Positions 9,523 to 18,200 of a stretch of 64,000 bases of DNA are shown piece after piece. Made by a program: the position numbers and the translations under genes. This DNA comes from Rhizobium sp. ASV20 (GTDB taxonomy: Bacteria; Pseudomonadota; Alphaproteobacteria; Rhizobiales; Rhizobiaceae), in assembly GCF_016429015.1 (NCBI RefSeq), contig NZ_JAELTU010000026.1, forward strand, positions 1 to 64,000. The letters run 5' to 3'. A model generated the notes under the pieces. That model was not told where the DNA came from. It saw only the letters and a list, made by a program, of their open reading frames with translations, and did no database searches. Numbering within the stretch: position 1 is the stretch's first letter; each line of letters opens with the position of its first letter.

Positions 9523-10416
9523 ATGAGCGATCTTGGAAAAGAATATCATATTGCCGGCGCGACGGTGAGGAAGGTGCAGGAACAATATCTGCATCATGTG
9601 CCCCCTTCCTTCCTATACCCAACGGCCAAATCCGAAGAGATCAAAGCGCTGGTACCAACGCTGGCAGCAGTCGATATGGACGAGGACCGAGATACCCTCG
9701 TCGTGAGCATCCATACCTGGCTCGTCAGGACGCCGGACCATATCATCCTCATCGACACCGGCTCCGGCAACGATAAGGAAAGGCCGAGCAATCCCATTTT
9801 CCATCATCAGGCCATTCCGTTTCTGGACCGGCTGCGTGATGCGGGCGTTGCGCCGGAAGAGGTCGACTTCGTTGTCAATACGCATCTGCACGTCGATCAC
9901 TCCGGCTGGAATACCGTACTCCAGGATGGAAAATGGCTGCCAACATTCAAGAATGCTCGCTACATCTTTCCGCGCGCCGAGCAGGAATACTACTCGTCGG
10001 TCGCCAGCCATAACGCAGCCAATATCCACAGCGCCGGCGTCTACGAAGACAGTGTGCGACCCGTAATCGAGGCTGGGCTTGCCGATTTTGTTGACGGCGC
10101 GGGCGGTCCCTTTCTGGATCGATTTACTTTCCTGCCAACTCCCGGGCACAGCATCGGTCATATGTCCGTTTTGCTGGAATGGGACAATGAAGTGGCGATA
10201 TTCGGCGGTGATGTCATGAACCATCCAATCCAGGTGGCACATCCCGACCTCAATACTGTCTTTTGCGAGTTTCCGGACCAAGCCGCCCAATCCAGGCGTC
10301 GCGTACTGGAACTCACGGCCAACAATCGGGCGATGTACTTCTCAACTCATTTTCCCGGCTCATCAGCGGGCTACGTCACCCGCGAGGACCAAACATTCAG
10401 GTGGACCTATGCCTAA
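9523..10416 (+). CDS. metallo-beta-lactamase-fold hydrolase
   Basis: A 297-residue soluble protein. The zinc motif HLHVDH (in NTHLHVDHSGWN, about residue 124), the later TPGHSIGHMSV histidine, FGGDVMNHP and STHFPG together form the full ligand set of a di-zinc hydrolase. The layout resembles lactonases of the AiiA/AttM group and related esterases. AGAGGA precedes the ATG by a normal distance. The stop overlaps the next gene by 8 bp, so the two hydrolases form an operon, probably under the divergent LysR protein. Acyl-homoserine-lactone cleavage is possible but not shown by the sequence. Confidence 0.8.
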   Translation: MSDLGKEYHIAGATVRKVQEQYLHHVPPSFLYPTAKSEEIKALVPTLAAVDMDEDRDTLVVSIHTWLVRTPDHIILIDTGSGNDKERPSNPIFHHQAIPFLDRLRDAGVAPEEVDFVVNTHLHVDHSGWNTVLQDGKWLPTFKNARYIFPRAEQEYYSSVASHNAANIHSAGVYEDSVRPVIEAGLADFVDGAGGPFLDRFTFLPTPGHSIGHMSVLLEWDNEVAIFGGDVMNHPIQVAHPDLNTVFCEFPDQAAQSRRRVLELTANNRAMYFSTHFPGSSAGYVTREDQTFRWTYA

Positions 10417-11416
10417 AAACAAGCTCACAACTCCAGAATTCGACGCAAACCAGATCCTGTTCCAAGAACACCACATCGAGAGCGACACTGCGGGCATCAA
10501 GCTCTATGTCCGCAACAAGAGACGGAAAGATCACAAAGTCTTTCTTGGCGAAAAGACGATCGTGATGGTGCATGGGGCTACCTTCTCATCCGGAAGTCTT
10601 TACGATGTGCCTTTCAACGGGATGTCCTTCCTCGATTTCCTTGCCAATGAAGGTTTCGATGTCTTCGCGGTCGACGTTCGCGGCTATGGAAGATCCGATC
10701 GCCCGCCGGAGATGCTGGTAGAGCCCGACCTTAATCCTCCCGTTATTGCCACCGACACCGGCGTCACGGATTTCGCAACCGTTATCGATTTCGTTCTCCG
10801 TCTTCGCGATCTCAAGGCTGTCAATATTTTCGCGATGTCGTGGGGTGGCACGGTCGCAGGGGCATATGCTGCATCCAATGGCGACAAGGTCGTCAAACTT
10901 GCGCTTCTCGCGCCGCAATGGCTGAGCGACGCACCCATTCCGATCGACCAGGGCGGCTCCTTGGGTTCATATCGCCTGGTTCCGGTTCACGCAGCTCTCA
11001 ACCGTTGGCTGGGCACTGCACCTGAACACGCCCGCGAACGTCTTGTTCCTGAGGGCTGGTTTGATCTCTGGGCACAATTCACTCTTGCCGAAGAGACATC
11101 GATGGTCGAGCGGGAGCTAGGAAAGCTCCGCGCCACCAACGGGCCCATTCAGGACATTCGCACCTATTGGCGAGCTGAGAATCCGTATTATAACCCAGGC
11201 GACATCCGCTCTCCAGTGCTGCTGCTGCACGGCGAATGGGACATTGATGTTCCGCTTGATTTGGCTCGGTCTTATTTCGGGCAGCTCACCGGCGCTGCGT
11301 ACCGGAGATGGGTTGAAATCGGAGAGGCGACGCATCTGGCGCTCATGGAAAGCAATCGTATGCAAGCCTATTTTGAGATTGCCAGGTTCTTCGCTGAAAG
11401 CTTTAGACCTGAATGA
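10409..11416 (+). CDS. alpha/beta-hydrolase
   Basis: A 335-residue serine hydrolase of the alpha/beta fold. The oxyanion region is VMVHGATFSS and strand beta-4 reads FAVDVRGYGRSDRP. The nucleophile elbow is AMSWGG (serine near residue 146, with alanine replacing the first glycine of GxSxG). The acid is in LLHGEWDIDVP and the histidine in GEATHLALM. It is co-transcribed with, and overlaps, the metallo-hydrolase, so the pair probably acts in sequence on an ester or lactone. The substrate cannot be read from the sequence. Confidence 0.82.
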   Translation: MPKNKLTTPEFDANQILFQEHHIESDTAGIKLYVRNKRRKDHKVFLGEKTIVMVHGATFSSGSLYDVPFNGMSFLDFLANEGFDVFAVDVRGYGRSDRPPEMLVEPDLNPPVIATDTGVTDFATVIDFVLRLRDLKAVNIFAMSWGGTVAGAYAASNGDKVVKLALLAPQWLSDAPIPIDQGGSLGSYRLVPVHAALNRWLGTAPEHARERLVPEGWFDLWAQFTLAEETSMVERELGKLRATNGPIQDIRTYWRAENPYYNPGDIRSPVLLLHGEWDIDVPLDLARSYFGQLTGAAYRRWVEIGEATHLALMESNRMQAYFEIARFFAESFRPE

Positions 11417-11430
11417 AGCCTCAAAAAGAG

Positions 11431-11460
11431 GGCTCGGGATCAGATATCCCGGGCCGCTTT
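11431..11460 (+). terminator. terminator of the hydrolase operon
   Basis: GGCTCGGGAT (11431-11440) pairs with ATCCCGGGCC (11446-11455), with one G-T pair and a 5-nt loop, followed by GCTTT. It lies 15 bp past the stop of the alpha/beta-hydrolase. Confidence 0.65.
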
Positions 11461-11575
11461 CTCGATCATACCAGCCGCGCAGTTCGGCGCGGGAACATAT
11501 CCAATCTCGTTCCCATGACAGTACTAATTACATCCATCCTCGATGCCGGCCGAAGTGCCATCGACATCGCCATAT

Positions 11576-11845
11576 TTACGTTTTTACCGTTGATGATCGT
11601 GACATTCTCTCGGGAGTGCCTCGTCGCAACAGTCCAGCAGCCTCGATCAGGTACGTATCGTATTCGTCTGCGAACGCTTTGGCTTCGCCCTCGTCCCATC
11701 GCTGTTGAGGCCCCAGCAAGCCAATTGGGTCCCATAACGACCAGCCAATGTCGCGCAGTCGAGACAGCTTGAGCTTAGGCGGGGTGGGGAGAGGAGCCAT
11801 GAAGTTATTCCAGTTGCCTTCGGAGCGCTCATCTTCCGCCAACAA
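11576..11845 (-). pseudogene. small hypothetical protein, start apparently lost
   Basis: The coherent part reads LSRLRDIGWSLWDPIGL and ADEYDTYLIEAAGLLRRG, a pattern I associate with small rhizobial hypothetical proteins. The frame continues upstream to about 11910 (DDPYRRDAEAGYRPIADLL) without an ATG or GTG before an in-frame TAG. Only a TTG at 11845 is available. The ATG at 11898, placed correctly just after the preceding gene, is one frame off. A one-base indel near the start is the simplest reading. It follows the 11899-12321 gene directly, as in an operon. Confidence 0.4.
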
Positions 11846-11898
11846 GTCCGCAATGGGCCGATAGCCGGCTTCCGCATCGCGCCGATAGGGGTCGTCAT

Positions 11899-12321
11899 CT
11901 ATCGTGGCCGTACTCTACCCAAGTGATCCAGGATTTTGACCCGTTTTCCGGGGCTTCCACGGAAGTGGTCCGTGGAAGATCGGCCTTGGTGATCTTCCGT
12001 TGTCACGCTGAAACCACGCAAAACCCCTTGCCCTGAAAACCGAACGGTCAGTTTGCGGAAGCTTGCTATCTCGATCCCGTGCCGTTCACAGAGACTAGGT
12101 AATTCTAGCTGATATTTCTTGACGTCATCCATAAAGGATTTTGTGACTGATCCACCCGACACTCTTCCAGTCAGAAAATCAACGTCGATATAGCCTTCTG
12201 GCGCAGCAGCAACCTCAGCATAGACATTCATCGTATAGACACCGATCATGAATCCCATCCCGGACGCCATGGAGTCAGCGATATTATGTCCTATCGCTCT
12301 TAACTCACCGAATTTCGCCAT
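11899..12321 (-). CDS. hypothetical protein
   Basis: A 140-residue protein that I do not recognise. It starts MAKFGELRAIGHNIADSMASG and has no clear membrane segment, although residues 20-40 are mildly hydrophobic. AGGA lies 8 nt before the ATG at 12321. An earlier TTG is less likely. Its stop abuts the degraded small gene at 11576-11898, so the two may have been one operon. It is the last gene of the first insert, before dnaE2 repeat copy B. Confidence 0.55.
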   Translation of the reverse strand: MAKFGELRAIGHNIADSMASGMGFMIGVYTMNVYAEVAAAPEGYIDVDFLTGRVSGGSVTKSFMDDVKKYQLELPSLCERHGIEIASFRKLTVRFSGQGVLRGFSVTTEDHQGRSSTDHFRGSPGKRVKILDHLGRVRPR

Positions 12322-12424
12322 CAATGGATTCCTGGATCACGACCAGCAGGTTGTTCTTTGAGCGACCTTATCAAATGCGATGACCTCCGCAATGGGCCGG
12401 ATCCTGCCTTTCAGTATTGAATAT

Positions 12425-12559
12425 TATGCCGAACTTGCCAGGCAGCTTCACCTGAAATCTCGGGCTTTAGGGAATGCGCTCGGCATAGTTTCCGGCTCGA
12501 GATAAATCCCGGATTTACATATCGATACGCTCAAGGTGAAAAGTCGGAATTTCCATTGA
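12425..12559 (+). repeat. direct repeat copy B: second dnaE2 3' end with extra shared flank
   Basis: Positions 12509-12559 repeat the last 51 bp of dnaE2 with two changes, both synonymous (TTG to TTA, TTT to TTC), keeping the stop. The preceding ~80 bp (from TATGCCGAAC at 12425) resemble the flank of copy C at 15291-15357, including GAAATCTCGGGCTNTAGGGAAT, but not the flank of copy A. Copies B and C therefore look like ends of the same kind of inserted segment. Confidence 0.8.
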
Positions 12560-12779
12560 TGACGGCAACTTTTTGCCGATATCAAAGGTCGTTCGCTTTG
12601 CGCCAATAGTGGTCATTTCAGCAGAGAAGATCGAGTGAAGAGTCCAAGGCGAACGGCCGACCTCAAGCGCGAGAAGTCAGGAACGTTCGCCCTACGTTGC
12701 AAGGGTATGTAAAGAGGCATCATCGCCCTTGGTGGCAGTGGTTATGAAATATCGGTTCGAAACTCATAGAGGCCGTGAT

Positions 12780-14981
12780 TCAGTCAGCTAACGTCCAGAT
12801 CACGTCTCCACAACCGGCCATCCGCTCCATAATATCAGCCATCCTGCGCATATGCCGACGCTGTGGTACGTAGATTTTACCCTCGTCTCCCTTTGCTTCG
12901 ATAACAATGCCGTTCTTTAGAGCGTAGCCGAGAAAAGAGGTCGCCGTTTTCTTATCCCAATAGTCTTCCGCACCTCTGAGTAAACCTTCTTGTTTGCGTC
13001 CTCGTCCGCGCTGAAAGAATAGCTTTTTTATCAGGGACAAGAGTGTCTTTTGGGCGTTCGTCAAAGGAAGTTCGCTAATACGTGCCGTATTGTCAGCTTG
13101 ATCAAAGTTCGTAAAATCGCATCCTTCAAAGCAATCAGGTAATCTGGCTACTGATCCAACGCCTAGTATTCTTTGTCCTATCATGTCTTTAAAATTGCAA
13201 TTATCAAATTTTGCTTCGGTTAAATTTACCTCAGATGCTGAGCAACTTGAAATATTCAAATTTAATATTCTAGTTCCGGAAAAATCCATGAGATCGAAAT
13301 GCGCGCCATCCACTCGAAAACCTGAATAATCTATCTCGGAATAATCGCCGGACAACCTCGAAATTACTATGTCTGCTGCGACCTGGGAGTTACCATAGTT
13401 GGCGCAATACTGCCCGTACTTTTGTGCTTCACCCCAATTGGTAACGCGGCTAGATACCACGCGGGCACCAAATTCACCTACAGCTCCCCTCCAAGCACTC
13501 GATGAAATAGCTTTATCCGCCATATAAATGTGATTGCACAGCGACAACCCTCGCAAACCACTTTTTGCATATTCGTCAATGAAGGTGCGGTTAGCATTCT
13601 CTGATCCAGTCCTTCCTAGGTACGGGAGGCGTTGGAGCATAATTGCAGACTCATCTAGGGGAGTGAGGCCGGAAACTTCGAAGAACGCCTTGTTAATTTC
13701 CTCGGGGGTAATCTCCTCGGGCAGCATTTTCTTTTCGCGTGAGGTGTCTGCAAGCTTCAGCAAAACGGCTTTTAATATCTTGTCATCTATAGACGGATGG
13801 ATCCTTCGTTCTCTGGCGCAAATCGCATCTAAAAACTTCTCGAAGAAATCGACTTCATCGACGGCATCGTCTGAGATCGAAGTGAGCTCATTTGTGGGAA
13901 GTTTAGAAAATAGCTGACAGATCAGAGGCTTACGGGGCATCCATGACGGAACATCAACCATGATGGAATTTGCCGAAAGATAATGCTGCAACTCGCTGTC
14001 AGAAAACTCATCACGGCATTCAATAATCTCGACCTGCCCATCAGCCAGACCAAGGCAGTCGAGCATTTCTTCGTTTGAAGAGAAGTAGTGCTCCCGTCCG
14101 GTAATCAGTAGCCCCCCGCCTCCGCATTTCGCTATTAGGTCAAACACTCCTTTCAAGCTGCGGCGCCGGAGGTCTTTCAGTCGCTCGATTTCGCCCGTCC
14201 ACGACTGCGAGCCGATCTCATCGAAACCATCCAGCAAAAACCGCACCTTCCCCGCCAGTGACAACTTAATCAGATTGTCGGCGAGCTTTGATAAGCCCAG
14301 ACTCTCCAGATGGCTTCGAAGTATCAAGTCAAAGCTTTGCAAACCCCAACAATCACGAAGGTTTATTGCAATTGTCGGAAACATATCCTCATCGTTGCTG
14401 AGTGTTAAGAATACCTCCTGGACACATCTGGATTTGCCGCTACCAAACTCGCCAATCAAGATCATCTTTTTTCGATTGGCAACATTCTCAGCGATATTCG
14501 AAATATTGAGTTCATTGCCATTGTCGCTCGAGATATAGTGAACGTCGGCAAAAGAAGCATTGTCTTTTCCCCCTGTGTCTGGGTCGACAGCGCTCCCGAA
14601 CTTTTGGGTTCTGCGGATGTGTGCGTATTCGCCTTTACCAATGAACCTGCCGGCGAACTCTGCAACCGACATTACTTCGACGTTATTTGCTCTGCCGGTG
14701 TCCTTCAGTGAACTCGTTTCACCCGCTGTTATGAACAAACATTCTGTGTATATCCCCACCGCCATTTGAGCCAAGCGGATTGCTCCGAATTTTGCTAAGT
14801 CGGTTCTCAACTTTTCTAAGGTGTCGGATTTCGATATCTCTATTGCAATCCAGTGGTCGCGCTTAACCTCAATCACGCCGTCACATCTGACGCCGTGGAT
14901 GGTTCTTGGACTACATGGCGCGTTCCAGTGAGTTTGGGCTATCGTTCTCACATCATCTTCAAGCTTGGACCAATCGAGCAT
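12780..14981 (-). CDS. NACHT-type NTPase with nuclease-like N-terminus (candidate antiphage protein)
   Basis: A 733-residue protein. Residues 30-60 (RCDGVIEV, then WIAIEISKSDTLEKLRTDL) look like a PD-(D/E)xK-type nuclease core, with D34, E48 and K51 as possible catalytic residues. A STAND/NACHT NTPase follows: Walker A GEFGSGKS (177-184) and Walker B FLLDGFDEI (248-256), with the small-residue-D-E of NACHT. Residues about 545-602 are pentapeptide-like (YSGFRVDGAHFDLMDFSGTR). Bacterial NACHT proteins with effector N-termini are known phage-defence proteins; this role is inferred here. The ATG at 14981 follows AGGGGG. The gene is AT-rich compared with its surroundings and stands alone between two dnaE2-end repeats, both signs of transfer. 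Confidence 0.75.
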   Translation of the reverse strand: MLDWSKLEDDVRTIAQTHWNAPCSPRTIHGVRCDGVIEVKRDHWIAIEISKSDTLEKLRTDLAKFGAIRLAQMAVGIYTECLFITAGETSSLKDTGRANNVEVMSVAEFAGRFIGKGEYAHIRRTQKFGSAVDPDTGGKDNASFADVHYISSDNGNELNISNIAENVANRKKMILIGEFGSGKSRCVQEVFLTLSNDEDMFPTIAINLRDCWGLQSFDLILRSHLESLGLSKLADNLIKLSLAGKVRFLLDGFDEIGSQSWTGEIERLKDLRRRSLKGVFDLIAKCGGGGLLITGREHYFSSNEEMLDCLGLADGQVEIIECRDEFSDSELQHYLSANSIMVDVPSWMPRKPLICQLFSKLPTNELTSISDDAVDEVDFFEKFLDAICARERRIHPSIDDKILKAVLLKLADTSREKKMLPEEITPEEINKAFFEVSGLTPLDESAIMLQRLPYLGRTGSENANRTFIDEYAKSGLRGLSLCNHIYMADKAISSSAWRGAVGEFGARVVSSRVTNWGEAQKYGQYCANYGNSQVAADIVISRLSGDYSEIDYSGFRVDGAHFDLMDFSGTRILNLNISSCSASEVNLTEAKFDNCNFKDMIGQRILGVGSVARLPDCFEGCDFTNFDQADNTARISELPLTNAQKTLLSLIKKLFFQRGRGRKQEGLLRGAEDYWDKKTATSFLGYALKNGIVIEAKGDEGKIYVPQRRHMRRMADIMERMAGCGDVIWTLAD

Positions 14982-15290
14982 AATTCCCCCTATTCGAGAC
15001 GGGCACCACTTGTACGCTTCAGCAAGATCGACGGACACCAGATCGATTTCCGGCGTACGACTCCATCCTACGTTGCCACGCAAGCAAGTAATCTACTTTT
15101 GTTAGTATTTTCAATACGGCAGAAAAACCGAACTGTTGGGCCGCATCTCAATTAGTGACGGCGGGTGTCGAGAGATCAGTCAACGCGCATTCTGAGCCAA
15201 ATGAAGTCGGAGGCGGCTGTTCGCTCTCCATCACACTGATGGACTGTAAGCCCGCTTTGGGCCGATTGCGGACTTCCAACGCGTTGGAAC

Positions 15291-15408
15291 TATGCCGAGC
15301 CTTTGCGCCGAGTTTACCGGAAATCTCGGGCTATAGGGAATTGGCTCGGGATAAGTACCGGATTTGCATGTCGATACTCTCAAGGTGAAAAGTCGGAATT
15401 TTCATTAG
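15291..15408 (+). repeat. direct repeat copy C: third dnaE2 3' end
   Basis: Positions 15358-15408 repeat the dnaE2 end, now encoding [16 protein letters not shown] and TAG: one conservative change (I to V) and a synonymous stop. The 15291-15357 flank resembles that of copy B. This is the right border of the second insert, which holds only the NACHT gene. Confidence 0.8.
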
Positions 15409-15864
15409 CCAGGAAAGCGCCAAATTCGGGGAGCGCCTCAAAAAATACCAGAGCGAACTCAAAACTGGAGAAAACCGTGGGGGAAAGGTCACTTGCAAGA
15501 TCTGGCAGTCGACCTGTTCGAAGAGGCGCCATAGCCGCTTCGATTGGCATCTTGTCGCCGAACCATCTGCGGGTCGCGCATCGATGTAGCGCGGGTTGAC
15601 GCAGGTCGCGCTGCGGCACGGCTCCGGATCCATTTCGATGCGCATGGGGCACCGGGTGCGGGTGCCGACATTCTTTCTACTACACCAAGACGCCTTAGGC
15701 TTGCGGAGATCCAACTCCGTTGCTGGCAGACTGCATCCACTCAAAAGCAAGAACCGCTGCGAGGCCGTAGGCCCATCAGATTGCAGCCCTTCTTCAATGT
15801 GATAGGCTGGAAGCCAGGATGTCTAGGAATGCATGTGGTCTGTAACTCGGCTGGAGGCGGGGTG
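15409..15864. other. non-coding stretch right of repeat copy C
   Basis: No convincing gene. A short open frame just after the repeat (SQESAKFGERLKKYQSELK, ending near 15590) could be the remnant of a gene cut at the junction. The frame of the next gene is open back to 15544, but that extension is arginine-rich and lacks a ribosome binding site. Confidence 0.4.
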
Positions 15865-17472
15865 ATGCGCATGTCTTGCATGGCAACAATTGTGGCGTCG
15901 CTCGCTATCGGCCTCTCCTGCCTCAACGCGATCCCTTCAAGGGCGGCGTCGGACGCAGAAATCGCGCGCCTGCGTACCGATATGAAGTATTGGAGCGATA
16001 ATAGTCCAATGTGCCCCGATCCTGACGGCGATTTTCTATCCAAGGAATATGACTACCGTCAAAAAAAGGAGAGCAATCCTAACCCACCGTGGGCAGTGTG
16101 CAATGATGGCGATGCGATGCTCTTTTCCGGGCTGCTATGCAGCGTTGGTCATTCTGCTGAATGCAAGACCGTAAAGCGCTCGCAGGATCAGAGCGGGAAA
16201 TGGTGGAGATCGCCGCGCAATGCGCGCTTAAAGCCCGCGGAGGGTGGCACTGAAACAAATTTCAGCAATGACCATGCCGCCGGCGTCTGGCTGTACATCC
16301 TGCACGAGCACGACGTCGACGCCTTTAAGAAATGGGCCCACTGGATTGAGGCGAACGCCTACGCCGGCTTTATCCCGGAATATTGCCGGGACCAGCGATG
16401 CGCATTCAAGCTTGTAGATTGCCCAGTGATGGATCGAGTTGCCTTAAGCTTGGGCGTTGGAAATGACGTTTGCGACTCTGTTCTTGTGCCTGGCACACTT
16501 CCGCAGTTGACCGTGCAAAGACAGTCCCTGCAGACACTGAAGGCGACATACGGACAAGCTGTTGCATCGGTCAAACAGGTACCCGGAGCGAGCGATCTTC
16601 TTCGACTCGATGCGCTGTCATCCCAGATCGACAAATTGCTGTCGAGCCTAAACGATCAGCTGGACAGGCTCGATACAGCCCGGGTTTGGGTCAATACAGT
16701 GGCCAGAGCGGCTTCAGACAGCGCAGGAATAGTTGAACGGCTGAATTCTGTCGTTAACGATGCCGGCTATCCCCGGCACGACGTCGCCGTTGCCGCTTAC
16801 ATCCTCCTGAAATATGGTGGAATTCCCTCCATCACGACGCTCCAGGCTGCGCGGTCCGTCGCGGCACAGGATCCGGAGAATGCATTCTTCGAGTATGTCG
16901 CTCATGGCAAAACCGATAAAATGCTGGCGGATATATTTAAATCATGCCGCGCCACCGGGGATGTCAGCCTACATCCCCGCTTTCAGTGGATTTGGGAACG
17001 AGATGACCGCGACACTTCAAATCCGAAGGCCGAACTAATGTATTCCGATTGCTTATTTGTTGCTCAGCTCTACCTGACAGGTTCCATGCGGCCGAGTACC
17101 CTACCAGAATTGGCGGGTGCGCAATCCGTCTTCCTGGCGGAGAGGACAGCATTCGAAACGGCTGAAAAGGACGCAGGCGATCTCATAGAAACTATTCACG
17201 ACTTCAAGAAGCATCCTGCGGACTCGGCTGCTTACCTTGCGCAACTGCCGGCTGCTTCCGGCATGAGGATAAGTCAAGGGGCCGCCGAGGGCGCCCTGAA
17301 AGGGCTTGGTGTGCCCCCCAACCAGGCATCGACGATAGCAAAAATTCTTGTTCCGGCTCCGCCTCGTGGATCTCAGTCAAAGCCGAGCATAACGATCCTT
17401 CCTCCCTTTCCTGACAAGCGTCATCCATTTATTCCCCCTAATCCGCTTCACTCTTTGCGACTTAAACACTGA
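15865..17472 (+). CDS. exported protein of unknown function
   Basis: A 535-residue protein. GGAGG lies 7 nt before the ATG at 15865, and the product starts with a signal peptide (MRMSCMATIVASLAIGLS, cleavage likely near SRAAS). The mature part has several cysteines and a segment NDGDAMLFSGLLCSVG, then WWRSPRNARLKP and FSNDHAAGVWLYIL. That order resembles periplasmic or secreted proteins with an alpha-toroid, lyase-like fold. The C-terminal 60 residues are proline-rich (ILVPAPPRGSQ, ILPPFPDKRHPFIPP). I do not recognise a named family. It stands alone just outside the inserts. Confidence 0.65.
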   Translation: MRMSCMATIVASLAIGLSCLNAIPSRAASDAEIARLRTDMKYWSDNSPMCPDPDGDFLSKEYDYRQKKESNPNPPWAVCNDGDAMLFSGLLCSVGHSAECKTVKRSQDQSGKWWRSPRNARLKPAEGGTETNFSNDHAAGVWLYILHEHDVDAFKKWAHWIEANAYAGFIPEYCRDQRCAFKLVDCPVMDRVALSLGVGNDVCDSVLVPGTLPQLTVQRQSLQTLKATYGQAVASVKQVPGASDLLRLDALSSQIDKLLSSLNDQLDRLDTARVWVNTVARAASDSAGIVERLNSVVNDAGYPRHDVAVAAYILLKYGGIPSITTLQAARSVAAQDPENAFFEYVAHGKTDKMLADIFKSCRATGDVSLHPRFQWIWERDDRDTSNPKAELMYSDCLFVAQLYLTGSMRPSTLPELAGAQSVFLAERTAFETAEKDAGDLIETIHDFKKHPADSAAYLAQLPAASGMRISQGAAEGALKGLGVPPNQASTIAKILVPAPPRGSQSKPSITILPPFPDKRHPFIPPNPLHSLRLKH

Positions 17473-18200
17473 TTGGGAAAGCCGATGTCGATCGCCGAGG
17501 CTTACAGGCCACCGCGAAAGGAACGGGCAAAGGAGGTAGAGGCCAATATCCTGGCATGGTCACACAAAGCGACATGATGGTTAGATTGACGGTAATAGAA
17601 GGGATGCGGCTTGACTGACAGCGAGCATGCCGAGATCTTTCGAAGTCATACCGTTGCAATCATTGACGCTTTCTCTTGAGAGCAGAGCACTCGGTTCATT
17701 AGCCGGCTAATCGCACGTAATAACAATTATGGAACTTAGGTAATTGATATTGTTACCATTATATGGCTCTCCCGCGCAGCTATATTCAAACACGCTAGTG
17801 ATCACCAGGACGCCTGTCGATCTCCAAAGGGAGCGGACTCTCGCTTGAGAAACGAAGTCCCCAAGGTTTTCGGGCGGTGGCCGAACTCCTGGCTTCGTCG
17901 ACGCGATGCCGATCGGTAAGCTCCCACTTCAGTCATAGGGCGATAACGGCAAGAGTAGTTAGTCTGCTCATCTTGTGTCCTGAAAGTTTCAAAACAACAG
18001 CTCAGGTCAGCGCACGATTGCTTTCGTGTCGCCTCTGATACCGATACTTTGATCGCCTTGGGTCACTCGAGGCGATTGCCTCTTGAGGTGTTCCTTGTTT
18101 GAGCGGTCCTGCCACAAATAGGCCTGCCTAGCGATTTGAGCAGCGGAGATTTCACGCAGGCTTTCAACCTACGAGTTCCAATGACAGCTCACAACGTCCG
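17473..18200. other. 728-bp intergenic region, nothing recognised
   Basis: No open frame with a plausible start, no tRNA-like fold and no copy of the 19-bp promoter element were found. It is somewhat AT-rich around 17690-17790. It separates the dnaE2-linked inserts from the stress island. Confidence 0.4.

Noticed and set aside
12484..12502. CATAG-TTTCCGGCT-CGAGA resembling the 19-bp element
   Set aside because: The right arm does not match, no TANNNT hexamer lies at the required distance, and no gene follows on that strand. It falls inside repeat copy B.
15544..15864. N-terminal extension of the exported protein gene
   Set aside because: Arginine-rich, without a ribosome site, and it would bury a clear signal peptide that starts at 15865 behind GGAGG.
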